Assembly (NCBI GenBank): GCA_963281255.1
Contig: OY725489.1
Coordinates: 4,588,001-4,652,000, forward strand
Direction: 5' to 3'
Length of the DNA stretch: 64,000 nt
DNA from: Aphrocallistes beatrix
Lineage: Eukaryota; Porifera; Hexactinellida; Sceptrulophora; Aphrocallistidae
Each line of letters opens with the position of its first letter. The stretch's first letter is position 1. The translations under genes were made by a program, and so were the position numbers. Positions 23,279 through 34,608 of this stretch are shown here, piece by piece. The notes under the pieces are model-generated. The model saw nothing but the letters and a program-made list of their open reading frames with translations, did not search any database and had not been told where the DNA came from.

Positions 23279-23849
23279 ATTATGCTCTATCATTGCATGT
23301 CAAATTTATTTAAATTTTATTTGACTTTACATTGTAATGAATTCCAATTAGCCTTTCTTAATACAATTTAATATACAGTTGAAGCCGCTTCATCGGAACA
23401 CTTTCAGTGTACGATCGGTCTCGATTATCTGATATGATGTCCAGATCAGGGTATTATACAGCCCTCAGAGATACGCTCCTAATCTAAAATCCCTAAATTT
23501 TCATACCCCTAAATCTATAAATTGCACTATAAAATAGGTAAATTGGGTATTATTCTGGATTTTCATGCTCCTAAACACTTTGAGGCTTAAAATCATACGC
23601 CTAAAGGAGCGTCTCGCGCTCCTAAGATAATCCCCTGCTCCGATTCACGATGATTTTTAATTTAAAGAAATTATTTTCGACAATTTTATCCTGATTAAGC
23701 TGCTTCACTGTCTCAACATCATAACTAGTTATCTGAAATCATCAAGATTACAAAGTGAACGTGAGTAGTGAACATAAATAGTACCGATTAGTAATAAATA
23801 ATCACTGGAACTTGGAGGATAGAAAGGTCCTGAAGGGAAACTCTTAGGT

Positions 23850-24210
23850 TAGGATTGCGGAGCAAATGGTCCTGCCAATGGATGCATACGAGGCTGTGTC
23901 AAGGCAGATAACATCGCTTTTTGGTTTGCGATCATCTCTGGTAGATTCTGCAACATATCTCCTATTCTCTGCATATGCGATTCAATTCTCTAAACTTGAC
24001 TCTATTCTTTTGACTACAGCCAACTTCTCTTCTTCCTTCTCTAACGAAAGCTGTTTAGTATTTGTCAGTTGCATATCTGCAGTTGCGCTAGATAGTTGGC
24101 AAGAAAACTTTCTTTTTCGGCTGGGTAGTCCCGCCAGGTTGGGTTGCTCATCAATCATTTATTCGCCAATATTCACCAACTTCCATTTAGATCATTTAAT
24201 ACGTCATGGA
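23850..24210 (-). pseudogene. Possible Harbinger accessory (MYB/SANT-type) protein relic
   Basis: On the minus strand, broken frames give LANYLAQLQIC, FRELNRICRE and GDMLQNLPEMIANQKAMLSA, the style of the coiled C-terminal part of the second protein of Harbinger elements. It lies about 570 bp beyond the transposase relic in converging orientation, as in those elements. The DNA-binding domain itself is not recognisable, so the call rests mainly on context. Confidence 0.3.
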
Positions 24211-24462
24211 TATATTTAGACAATTATATTCCTTACGCATCTCAATCACTCTTCGAAAACATTTGTATACTAATAATATTCTAGCAGTTATTCGCCAACT
24301 TTCATATTAATACCACAATTATAGAACTGACAAAACACCCCCAGCGTGTCAATGCTTCATACAACAGAAATAAATCAAAACTACCTACAAGCTTTTATAC
24401 TAATTTATAGACCGAAACACGATTTACAATATTTTAAGAGTTAAGTCAACCCCATACATGAC

Positions 24463-25010
24463 TTAAGGAAACCGCCTACGAAAAACCTTGCCTGGCGTAA
24501 AAATCCGGAAAATATCAAATTTACAATAGTTGTTCAATATCATTGTGCGATAAACGTATGACCACTCGATTTTCGATAAATTTGTGATTTTATTGCAGAT
24601 TTCAAAAAAAGGGCTCTTTTCGCCGTTTTTTGGCAATTTTTAAAAAACCTCTATAAATTAACAAATTTGGATATTTTAACTTTGTTTTGGTCCTATGCCT
24701 TAGCAAATATGATTGACTATGTATGAATAAATTTTCGGAGCGTTTGACCCAAACATATGTTCGAAAAAATATACAGAGTGGAGGAGGGCATAACATTAGG
24801 ATGTGCTAGCGGAAAACAAAAAAAAACGACTTTGAGACGTTGTAACTGAAAAATTAGAAATGCGAACTAAAAACGGTTTGGAATGCCTCACTATTTTTTG
24901 ATTGCACTACCTGCCCAAGCTTAACATCTTATATATATATATATATATATCTTCTTACTAGTATATGCTGTAAGCCAAACCTAGGGATTTTTCGCGGGCG
25001 GTATCCTTAA
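24463..25010. mobile_element. TTAA-target element, GGATACCGCCC family, copy T2
   Basis: TTAAGGAAACCGCCTACGAA on the left and TTCGCGGGCGGTATCCTTAA on the right, 548 bp overall, with TTAA at both ends. The interior shares GATGTGCTAGCGGAAAAC and GCTGTAAGCCAAA with copy T1. It contains a TA simple repeat near 24931. Non-coding. Confidence 0.75.
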
Positions 25011-25660
25011 GTGCCAGACGACTTGTGATAAGTAATTTCTTTAGGATTGAAAAATTGGTTCTCTTGATATGTGTGATTGAATTGGATTGAATATGCATTA
25101 TTTCATTGACATTAGAAATTTTTATCCCAGGCTGGCGGACACTATGTGTCCCCATGAATTTCACTTTGTGTGACTCGTCACTCGTGGTTAATGTGGTTTT
25201 AATGCATGGATTCCAAACTTCATTTACTTTATGAACCTATTAAAACAAAAACAAACAAAATATGTATTCATAATAGACGCTTGAAAACACAATATTCGAA
25301 ATCTACACCTTCAAAAACTCTAAATGAATCGTTGAACCCTAATCTCTGAAATGTTTAAAAATCCATCCAAAGGTGTGGAAATTTTAAAAAAAAGTTTTCT
25401 AAAATACTGTTTTGTATACATTGTTGAGTAACTTATGGAAATTTGAAATTTTAAAATTAATATTTACTGAGCAACAATGATCCAATTTGATATTCCACTA
25501 TACTAGCATACTTTCTTGAAACACAAAATGATGAAATGAATAATGCCTTTTCAAATTGGTTATAGGATAACGCATGCATTCCTTAACAACAATTACATGA
25601 AGAGTAAAAGGAACAATTAGCATCAAAAGAAAACAATAGTAACTTGTAAGAAGTATAAAG
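25011..25660. other. AT-rich spacer with a Helitron-head scrap
   Basis: GGCTGGCGGACACTATGTGT near 25131-25151 matches the GC-rich head of the Helitron-like family, but similarity stops on both sides. No gene is seen. Confidence 0.45.
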
Positions 25661-26395
25661 AAAAAGTCCCTCACAGACGAGCCGGGAGTGTGCTTCAACC
25701 CTGGAATAGAAAGCACACTCCCGATCCCTCAATGAAGAGGCAATTATTTTGTTATCTTGATGACTTTAGCATATTTAAATTAACACAATTTTGTAGATTC
25801 ACCATACTGAACACTATAAGACATATGTTCATTGATAACTCTTAAGATTTTTGCCCCATTACACATTCATCATTATTGTTGTGCCATCAGGATGACGTCA
25901 ACAAAAGTAATTGTATAATTTTGTAGAGTCATCTATACTGAACACTTTGTACGACATATGTTTATTGCTAATTCTTAAAATTTTAGTTCTATAAATCATT
26001 TATTCTTAAAATTAGGTAATGATTTTTAACCGCAATTTGCTCAGTCCTAGGTTCAATTGATTTGAGAATTAATTGGTTTTGGATGACGTCATAATCCACC
26101 TTTGGCATGAATCTCAAGTTTCTACTTGCAATAGTTTTGTACAATGAGCAAAATAATACAAAGACAAAACGCTAAGTGAGCATAATGATTTAGGATATTT
26201 GGAAAATCGTTACCCGAGGTGCACATCTACATATACTATTTCCGGAGCTTCACAAAAAATTCAGAACGATATCTTTTAAACACAGGTTTGTACACAGCTT
26301 TCGGCTGGGTGGACACTAGCCCTAATTTTCGAATTGTGCTACTATATCATTATATTGGATCATAGATCCAATACAATGGCATAGAAGCACACTAA
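25661..26395. mobile_element. Hairpin-capped element, B-to-A copy
   Basis: Decayed hairpin B (25665-25735, CCCTCACAGACGAGCCGGG) opens it. Inverted ~130-bp tandem units with GATGACGTCA follow (25740-26000), then the region with GGAGCTTCACAAAAAATTCA. Hairpin A closes it at 26336-26393: TATCATTATATTGGATC and GATCCAATACAATGGCATAG pairing around ATA. Same order as 58145-61240. Confidence 0.65.
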
Positions 26396-27285
26396 AAATA
26401 CATTATATATATCTACGCTTATCAGTTAATTTTGTTTATTTATAAAGAATTCAATAAATCGTCTTCGGTTCAATTATTTTTGGAATGAAATAGGTTTAGA
26501 TGATGTCATTTTACACTTTCAGTATGAGTTTCAAGCTCCAATAGTTTTTTTACAATGATCAAAAAGAACGAAATCACAAAATGCACTTAATCATGATGAT
26601 TTAGCAGATTTTGAAAATCTAAATATCTACTAGGGGCAAATCTACATATACACTAAGCGGACAAAATATTTGCACACCCCAATATTTTCCATCATAATAG
26701 TCATAAAATGGAGATTTGTGAAAGGGAATTTCGAACAAAATGTGTCATCGATCGCATTTCTGATATGATATTCGTGTTCTACCCATTCGAATTACCCAGT
26801 ATAGCATCTTTCAAAGGAATCATTCCTCCCGAAAGTACAATTTTATCACCAGGAGCAGCTGTATTCTACCTATCACCATCATGTATAGTGGTCATAACTT
26901 GTGACTAGTGGCTCAATGGGCACATGATGATAATAATTTTCTTAAGAAAATAATTTATCTATAGAAAGCTTATATACTGGGTAATTCGAATGCGAACACA
27001 AATTTAAAATTAGAAATGCGTTACATGGCATATTTTGTATGAATTCTCTCACAAATATACCTATTTTATTACTATTATGATGGATAATATTGGGATGTGC
27101 AAATACTTTTGTCCGCTTAGTGTATGTCCGCAGCTTATACAAATATTCAGATTGATATCTATTAAACTCAGGTATGTGCACCACTAACGGCCAACCGGAC
27201 ACCAGTACTCATTTTAGAACTGTGCTACTAAGTATATCATTATATTGGATCATAGATCCAATAAAATTATATAGAAGCACACTAA
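26396..27285. mobile_element. Hairpin-capped element, second copy, split by a MITE
   Basis: Body similarity begins near 26440 (GGAATGAAATAGGTTTAGATG) and runs to CTACATATA. It is interrupted by the Tc1-like MITE at 26651-27122 and resumes TGTCCGCAGCTTATACAAAT. It ends in hairpin A at 27221-27283. Hairpin B is missing. Confidence 0.6.
26651..27122. mobile_element. Tc1-like MITE, CACTAAGCGGACAAAA family
   Basis: Outer ends CACTAAGCGGACAAAATATT and the inverted AATACTTTTGTCCGCTTAGTG with TA on both sides. The interior includes ATTCGAATTACCCAG and its partner CTGGGTAATTCGAAT. Removing it restores the host sequence CTACATATA-TGTCCGCAGC, seen uninterrupted near 58495-58510. Confidence 0.75.
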
Positions 27286-27467
27286 AAACAACCAATGTCG
27301 GCTTTTAAGGAGGATTTGCCAAAAAAACAGAAACAGGTTAAGAAGTAAATTATTCAAAAAAAATTGAATAAAATTTTGTTGTCGGGCTAAAGCCGGATAT
27401 TTAACCTATTTCTCGAATAATTTATTGATATTTTTAATCAATATTTAAAATCCTGTTAAATCGTATA

Positions 27468-28527
27468 TCCTTACTATTAAAACTCGATTAATCTATATAT
27501 ATATACAGTAGAGTTCGCTTATTAGCAAGTCGGGTTTTGCTCGAGAAAACTTGCTAATAAGCGAACTTGCTAATAAGCGAACTCGACTGTATAATACTTA
27601 CGAAACTTTCTACTCTATTCAAAAGCAACCACAATTTTCTCCAAATTGAAGAATGTAAATTAATTAATACAGAATAATCTCTATTAGCAAGTTTTCTTGC
27701 TAATAAACGAACTAAAAGTTCGCGTATTAGCAAGTTTTTCTTGCTAATAAACGAACTAAAAGTTCGTGTATTAGCAAGTTTTTCTAAAAACTTGCTTATA
27801 GGCGAACTTGCTAATAAGCGAACATAATTAATACATTTTGGTCCATTGGGACCTTAAAAAAACTTGCTAATAAGCAAATCTTGCTAATAAGCGAACTAGC
27901 TATTAAGCGAACTTGTTTATACATAAATCCCTATACCTTTGCTCTGTGCACTGAAAAAACTTGCTAATAAGCGAATCTTGCTAATAAGGCAATTGCTAAT
28001 AAGCGAACTCTACTGTATATATATATATATATATATATGTAACGAATTGATTGAAGAAACTGCCGGTCATAGAAGCTAATTTTTGGCATGTGGGAGTCTT
28101 TTGGCTATGGCTCCAGTAAGTTGTTAGCTCAGAGCAAAATGTCGACTCATCATGGAATTATGACGTCATTGTCACATTTTAAAAAGTTAAGCAACACAGT
28201 TATTCGAGCATAACTCAGCCATTTTAGGAGATAAAATGCTGAAATTTTAAAAGAATATGTATACTAGCATATCGCACATATGATGCAACTATCATCGAAA
28301 AATGATGACTCATCACTTTGTTATGACGTCATCATTACGCATCAAGTTTTAAAATTTCTATATTTGGTGATTTTTCGAGCGATATCGATTATAACAGTAG
28401 GACAGACGTATTTAGAGATGTTATCTCCCTTATAATTAACCAATGTGTCCCCAGGCGACCGAAGGGAGCCTCCGGCGGACACAAAGTGTCCGCCAGCCGC
28501 GCAGCGCAAGCAAGCGAAGCGCGCTTG
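27468..28527 (+). mobile_element. Helitron-like copy 6, both ends present, split by a MITE
   Basis: Starts TCCTTACTATTAAAACTCG at 27468 after A and has a TA tract into which the MITE 27506-28015 inserted. It then runs from TGTAACGAATTGATTGAAG through the body with TTATGACGTCA motifs to the hairpin CAAGCGAAGCGCGCTTG at 28527, followed by T. A|T flanks and no target duplication fit rolling-circle insertion. Confidence 0.75.
27506..28015. mobile_element. pogo-like MITE built of TTGCTAATAAGCGAAC units
   Basis: CAGTAGAGTTCGCTTATTAG and the inverted CTAATAAGCGAACTCTACTG sit between TA dinucleotides. The interior contains more than ten copies, in both orientations, of TTGCTAATAAGCGAAC, the same sequence as the terminal repeat. 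Non-coding. Confidence 0.75.
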
Positions 28528-28531
28528 TTCC

Positions 28532-28623
28532 TATTAAATCAAAGCATAAGCATAGTTTGTGCTGCTGCATTAAAGGGAGCGACTTCTTTAATGCAGCAGT
28601 ACAAACTATGCTTTGATTTAATA
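28532..28623. repeat. Near-perfect 40-bp-stem hairpin
   Basis: TATTAAATCAAAGCATA...CATAGTTTGTGCTGCTGC...TTAAAG pairs with CTTTAATGCAGCAG...ACAAACTATGCTTTGATTTA across a loop of about 9-11 nt (GGAGCGACTT). It begins just beyond the 3' end of Helitron copy 6. It could be a mini-foldback or a small-RNA precursor; no second copy is seen. Confidence 0.65.
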
Positions 28624-28964
28624 CGCTTTAACAGGATTTTAAATTTTGAATTAAAATATTGGATTAGTAAAGCAAAATTCCAAAGGACAGCATTTATTTG
28701 ACAATCAAATTCAAGGTCATTTTCGTAAAAAATGTGTACATATGAATTTAAAATGTATATATAAATAATAATATTGACATAAAATTATCAAGCACACGAA
28801 TCCTTCTAAAAAAATAAATAATTAATTACAAAATGGTATGAGAGCAAAATCAAAGTTGTTAATCGATATTAAGGTATTAAATGCTAGAGAGGTTATCTAT
28901 TGTAATAAGTATAGAACTAAAAGGCTAGATATCACAAGTCTATGAATATAAAACTAGCAAAGAA

Positions 28965-31801
28965 TTATTTAATGGGAATCGCTCCTCTTCTAGAGATACC
29001 TAGAGTACGGACTTTATTATTAATTTTGAAAAATACGTCCGTTTCATTATAAAAAGATTTAAGACGTTCTAGAATAGGAATCAACCTATAATCATTGAGT
29101 TTGTCCATTATGTCATTCTTAGAAACCCTTAACCTATGGGAAACACGCTGTATCAAATCAGAATACACTTCTTGAAAAATAACCTCATCGTCTTCAAATT
29201 TAAAAATACTTCTAGTATGGTTTCTCTTCATCGAATCTAACGTACTAGGTAAATCTCAATCAATATTTCGTCTTGAAAATGAATTAACCGAATCGGAACA
29301 TCTATGTTTCTTGCGGTTATGATAATATTTGGAATTCCCCAATCTTCTCACCTTATTCACAATCTTCTCTTCAACGATCTTAATTGGGTACTTAGAACTC
29401 ATCAAAGAAAATACAGAGGAGAATTTCTTCTCATTTCTTGCTCGATGTAATATACTTCTTTTTGTGACAGGAAATTTCTTGGAAACAGCATCAATTAAGT
29501 CCTTAAATACTGAGATGAAATTATCATTTCGGGAATGGGATTTGAATATTTTTTCATTTGATTTTTTGGAGTTAAATGTAGAAATAAGTTTTTGATATGT
29601 GTTTTTTGTCATTAAATTAGAGAAATTTTGTTCTGTTGGAATTGAAAAATTTCTCAATTCTGGATTTTGCAGAAGTGGAGTCAATTTTTGTGTGATGTTA
29701 GATCCATTTTCTTCAAAGTTTTCATTATTATCTGGGATATGAGATGTATGATTTCCATTTAAAAAAGAATCAATATTAGAAATCTCTGAATTGTCAATTG
29801 AAGGTTGTTGTAAAACGTTAGCAATACTTCTCCTTAATTTTTGGGATTTGGAGATAAATTCGATCTTCTTCTGGCGAACTGCGATAAATCCAAAGATGTG
29901 CTCGAACAATCCAAAGAACTAGAGGATTGGGAGATCAATTCACCATTTTCTGGGAAATCAAACGAATTATGTGGTAAAATTGGATTAGGTGTGCTAGAAA
30001 ATTCGACTTCAGAATTACAGGAATTAATTGAGGACAAATCAGAATTTAACAATTGGAAAGATTCCTGGGAATGGGTATTAGTTTCCTGGCCAAATCTGGG
30101 TTCGGTTGTAATAAACCGAAACGACTATTAGAAAATTCTAGACTATTACTATTATTTGAACTATGGGAAGACACATCAGAATTGGATAAATCTGGATAAG
30201 TTTGAAATTTTTCTAAACTTTGGAAGGCACGAGTAAGGCCGTTGTGACCTAGATGGAGACGATAGTATTTGTCGTGCGCCTTTCGACTATGACCCATAAA
30301 GAGGGCCATAATTTCATGAAGATCCGGGTCGAACTTACCTGCAAGCGTAGCAGCTGCCTTGCGAAAATCAGTGACGACCCTCTGAACTCAATACCCATAT
30401 CAAACAAATATTTTCTCACAATGGGAGTAACACGTGAACTAGGGATCTCTTTGCCTTGAAATGTTTGGAAAGCTGGAGAATCACCACATATTGCATCAGT
30501 TTTTGAAAAATGAACTGGAAGTTGGTGTAGAAATACTGTCACATATTCAATTAATATATCGAAAATATTGGGTACACAAATAAGGTAGCATTTGAAATAT
30601 GTCCGATCTTATGATTGGAAACAATTATCCTATGATATCCTTCGGGAGTAACATCTTCTAATGCCAATATAACTTCATCCACAGTCATGCCGCTTATAGT
30701 TCCAGGCCTCTGACCATTTGGGATAATGAGTTCAACAATCAGATAGTTCCTTATTTTGGCATAATCTTTTTCGGTAATTGTTAGTTGAGGAAATTTTGTA
30801 TATCTATAGGTTATATCGGAAACATCATCAATTTTACGTTTATCACGCCATTGTTTAAGTGCTTGAGTAACACATGTATATTTTTTACGGTTTTCAGCAA
30901 TTATTATTCGTTGTCTTAGAGTTTTCTTTCGATAAAAAGATTTTTCTGCACCATTAATAAACAAATTAAGTTTTTCCATGTTTTGTGATGAAGGCAATAC
31001 GTAGTTTTGAATTTTCTAAGATTAAAAAGTTGAGGAATCGGGATAAAGATTTAAGAAACGAAAGTAGTGTAGTCGGAGCTTTCCCGCTGTCACCATGTTT
31101 TGAAATATATGAGTTAATCATTTTTGCATCAAAAAAATAATCACCTAAATAATCATACAGATTAACAATATTCCGTACATCAGCTTCACAAGACTTTTTG
31201 GAAGAATTGCCACCCCAAACTGTACTTAAAAAGCTCTTAAAGGTTGCGATGGTGTTCCTAAAAACCAAAGAAAATCAATTTCCAACAAAAAGGTTATTAT
31301 TTAATTCATCGGGGGGTGCATCAGATCCAGATTCCCCATTACTTTGATTAAAATCAAACTGAGCATTGTTGGGGATCCTTCAGAGCTTTTGTTCATGGAG
31401 AGAATATTAGTAGAAACATTGGGGAAACTTCAACAAAATTTAACATGGGGTTTGATTTTGGAATGTTAGACTTTTTTAAAAATATTTGCCCTTGACATCT
31501 TGATGACTGTTTCATTGCATTTATAAAAGCTTCTTCATTTGAGGACAATCCATGTATTCTGTGGAGGTGTGTTCCTAAATTTAGAACATGGACAGAACAT
31601 ATTGAATTTCCATTTCTAATAAGACAAACCCTTCCAAATTTTTGGGGAAAAGGTTTTCGTTTGGGGTTCCTCCTTGTAAATCTAGTTTGGAAAATAATTT
31701 CTTCAATCTCTGGGGAAGAAACTTTCTTCTCTTTCTTATGCACACGAAGATGACGCTTATATTTTAAAGAAAAAATAGTCTTGAAACATATTTGACAAGT
31801 A
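28965..31801 (-). pseudogene. Crypton-like tyrosine recombinase with N-terminal zinc fingers
   Basis: The coding trace starts at 31801 after an acceptor-like TTTCATTTAG. A C2H2 finger comes first (CQICFKTIFSLKYKRHLRVH), then a second finger-like stretch (CSVHVLNLGTHLHRIHGLSS). The SAM-like N-terminal domain follows (LSTVWGGNSSKKSCEADVRN), then the catalytic domain: NGQRPGTISGMT (first Arg), VVTDFRKAAATLAGKF (second Arg), LFMGHSRKAHDKYYR (His and the nucleophilic Tyr). A Ser/Asn-rich linker leads to two related C-terminal modules, each ending NKVR(R/T)LG, near 29330-29510 and 28995-29190. The frame changes near 31390, 30990, 30570, 30400, 30050 and 29870; one stop near 31280 could lie in an intron ending TTTTTAG. 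The family is clear; whether the copy is active is not. Confidence 0.75.
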
Positions 31802-33394
31802 ACTAAATGAAAAGAAAAATTGAGTAAATATTAGGAATAGTATTTACTAAGTTTTAAACATTAAATATTAAATCAAGTTAAAATACGAATAGAATTATGC
31901 ATATGTATATAAGAAAGTATATAGTGATGTTGAAATTTAATAACATGATTATTTAGAGTGATAAAAAAAATATTTCAACATGTAAATGTTCCAAATACAA
32001 AGCATACAGTATTATCCGCTTAATATTGCCACCGGATATTTGTGTCAACCACTTAATTTGGTAAATTTTCCAAGATAATCATGCCAATAGAAGCTAAAAC
32101 TAATATTTTGGAAATTGGGTCAAATTTCGGTTCAGTAAATTTTCGAATATTCATCAAACTTTCAGTTAATTGAGTCAGTATATCAAAGGTAATTGAGTTT
32201 TGCATATTAGACACCCAAGTATCGATCTCCCGCTATCGTCAGCTAGAGACAAGAAAATCTCGGATTATAGTTATTGGGATATAAATTTATACTCAATCAA
32301 CATAATTTGGCACATAGTTGTAACTTGTAAGCTTGCGAGCGGGGATATCAGTACTACTGCTAGAATCTAGATAAAAAATTATAGCAATTGATCAATTTTT
32401 GGGGATCCCGATCGGATTTCGGATCTACTGGCATCCCGACCTGGGGGCTCGCCCCCCCAGGCGGCAACAGATATTGTTCAGCGTTCCTCCGGCTCCACAG
32501 ATTATCAAAAGCCTCTTTCCTCCTCCTCTTCTCCTTTCCTCCTCCCCTCCTCCTTTCCCCCGAATTTCCTCCCCTTTTCCCCCTCCCGGTTCCCAACTCT
32601 TGGCCCCTGGGGGCAGGGAAGAGGAACAATATCTGTTACCGTCCCCAGGTACCCACACTTGGCGATTATGCTACAAATATTACTAAGGAATATTAAAAAC
32701 AGACAAAAGTCCCCTTTCAATAAATTCATGTAGATGTCCATGTAGAAGGTTTATTTAGTCATATTTGAACTGAGGAAGCCTAGCGGAGCAAAAAAGGTGT
32801 CACTAGATGGAGTTGTTAAGAAATATGAGAATGAGATTTTTTACATTCTTGCGTTGTCAAGGAATTTCTTTCACAAATATGGTCAAGTGACCACTCAAAT
32901 TCTCCAAATCAGGTGCTGAATACGAATATGAACTTTAACGCTCCCGTATACTACTATTATTTGTACGTATATAAATATTTTTTTTTCAAATTTTCAGTTT
33001 ATTTTCTTTTTGCAGGAAGGTTAGAAAAGGAGTCCTTAAGGATTTACAAGGGGTTTGGAGTTAAATCTTCATTATATTTATACTAATAATGAATGAAAAG
33101 ATCATTCAGATACAGAAGCGGGAAATATAATCTAAGTCATTTATCCATGGTCCAATGACGAATGATGATAAAGTAAAATACTTTCCAAAGCCAATTGTTC
33201 TTATCCATGGTCCAAAATGCTTCACATGTGAGAGATCAATACTATTTTCTAACCATTGCATTTGATTGTAGATTATTTGGCTTTGAGACGGCAATGATAT
33301 ATGTAGATCATTTATTTATACCTCTGATATCTGCATTTTGGATGAATCGAAGCTCCCTATACTGTTTAGAGGTAAACTGTACTCCAAGCCTGGT
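31802..33394. other. AT-rich spacer containing a GC/pyrimidine-rich block
   Basis: Apart from 32415-32665 (separate entry) nothing is recognisable. Upstream exons of the recombinase gene on the minus strand could lie near 31.8-32.4 kb, but none can be pointed to. Confidence 0.4.
32415..32665. repeat. Polypyrimidine tract framed by inverted repeats
   Basis: A GC hairpin CCTGGGGGCTCGCCCCCCCAGG (two halves of 11) at 32440-32461 is followed by GCAACAGATATTGTTC at 32464. A ~100-bp tract made almost only of C and T (TCCTCCTCTTCTCC-type, 32515-32600) comes next, then GAACAATATCTGTTACC at 32622, the inverse of the first arm. A mirror-rich pyrimidine tract can form triplex DNA. Not coding, although open frames cross it by composition. 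Confidence 0.6.
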
Positions 33395-34059
33395 CTAGTA
33401 ACGAACATTGATCCCGTAATTGAAATGTATGTTCTTTTCATTTGGAATTAGAGTGGGACTGAGAAAATGTGACTGCAGCACGTCCCCCTCTGTCTGCAGG
33501 ACGCACTCCAGCTGTGCGAAACTCTCTGGCAAACCGGCCAGATACACAACCAGCCACTTGGGGTATTCACAGCCCCGGGTGTCTATAACCTCACACCTTC
33601 AACTCCACAAGTGGATTTTTTCCACCAAAATTATTCGCCTCCCCATGGAGCTTCTCACACCCTCCCAATGGTCAAGTGATTAATCACTTTTGATAGAAGT
33701 TTTTTGCCTAATAACAAATAGAGAAACCAGTCCACCGCCTGGAGCAAGTCTCGGAGGAGAGGGGGGTCGGGGTTGGGCGTATGGGACAGGGAGTGACACT
33801 GGTACTCAGCTCTGATCAGCCGAACCCATTCTGAATAATCTGTGAATATGACGAAGTTGATGAAGGCAGGAGAGACGGGAACTGAGCGGTGCAGCTTCTC
33901 TAGGTGGGAGAGACGATCTGAAGTTGCAATGAAGGAGGTAGCTAGAGTTACGAGCTTACTGCTACTGCAATTCAGAAGGCAGTCAGGATGCAGGTAAAAT
34001 GTGTTGTAGTTAGATGGTAGGGGATGCAGAATTAGGTTCAGAGATCGCTGTGGATCGCT
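33395..34059 (-). CDS. Unidentified host-type gene, last two exons
   Basis: GC-richer than its surroundings on the minus strand. The internal exon runs from about 34059 (acceptor-like TTTTTTCATTGGTAAG) to 33659. A 62-nt intron at 33597-33658 starts GTGAGAAG and ends GTTGAAG; the terminal exon is 33596 to the TAG at 33395. Splicing keeps one frame, and without it the frame is closed. Residues include SLNLILHPLPSNYNTFYLHP, LVTLATSFIATSDRLSHLEK, FINFVIFTDYSEWVRLIRAE, LLRDLLQAVDWFLYLLLGKK and, after the intron, CEVIDTRGCEYPKWLVVYLA. No motif I can name. Upstream exons are not located. The open frame also continues past 34059 into hydrophobic AT-rich codons, which I read as intron. Could be a conserved intracellular protein. 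Confidence 0.5.
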
Positions 34060-34339
34060 CTTACCAATGAAAAAACATGTAAATATATAATATAAGGCCA
34101 GAACAAATGCAAAATATTTCAACTATTTTCCTAGCCTCATCACTAATTTTAATTTAGTATACTTTTCTTGGATCAAGACAGTACATATCCTCGGTTATCC
34201 GAACACTTTGGTTCCTTGGAAAGTTACTATTTATTAAAACTATTAGAAACGAGTGTTCGGCTGATAGAAATTTATTTGCTTGCTATTCCGTATTAAATAT
34301 TTAAATTTTTATATAGAAACAGATTCTTGAGTTTGGGGA

Positions 34340-34455
34340 GGGAGGTTGCGGCGTTAGAGGCGGGGGCAGAGGCGAGGGAAAGGGCAGAGGCGGGGCAAGG
34401 GCAGAGGCGGGGCAAGGGCAGAAGCGGGGGCAGAGGAGGGGGGAGGAGGAGGGGA
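34340..34455 (+). repeat. G-rich tandem repeat (GGGGCAAGGGCAGAGGC)
   Basis: About 115 bp of almost pure purine plus C built from GGGGCAAGGGCAGAGGC-like units of about 17-18 bp, ending in GGGGGGAGGAGGAGGGG. Multiple runs of three to six G at short spacing are strong G-quadruplex candidates. It lies about 280 bp upstream of the candidate host exon on the minus strand. Confidence 0.6.
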
Positions 34456-34608
34456 AGAATGTGAGTTTTAATCTTCTAAATTAAGCAATATATTTTATAT
34501 TTTACTGCAACTCCTAGTATAGTAGTTGTCATGATCAATATGGAACGTCGTACTTCACTCGTTATTGGAAATTATATTGAACTAATTTGGACCAATTTGG
34601 GCCATATA

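Noticed and set aside
29841..30131. Plus-strand open frame
   Set aside because: Antisense shadow of the recombinase linker on the minus strand.
32360..32741. Several overlapping open frames of 77-102 codons rich in Pro/Ser/Arg/Glu
   Set aside because: They arise from the pyrimidine/purine tract, which lacks stop codons by composition in many frames; no domain is present.
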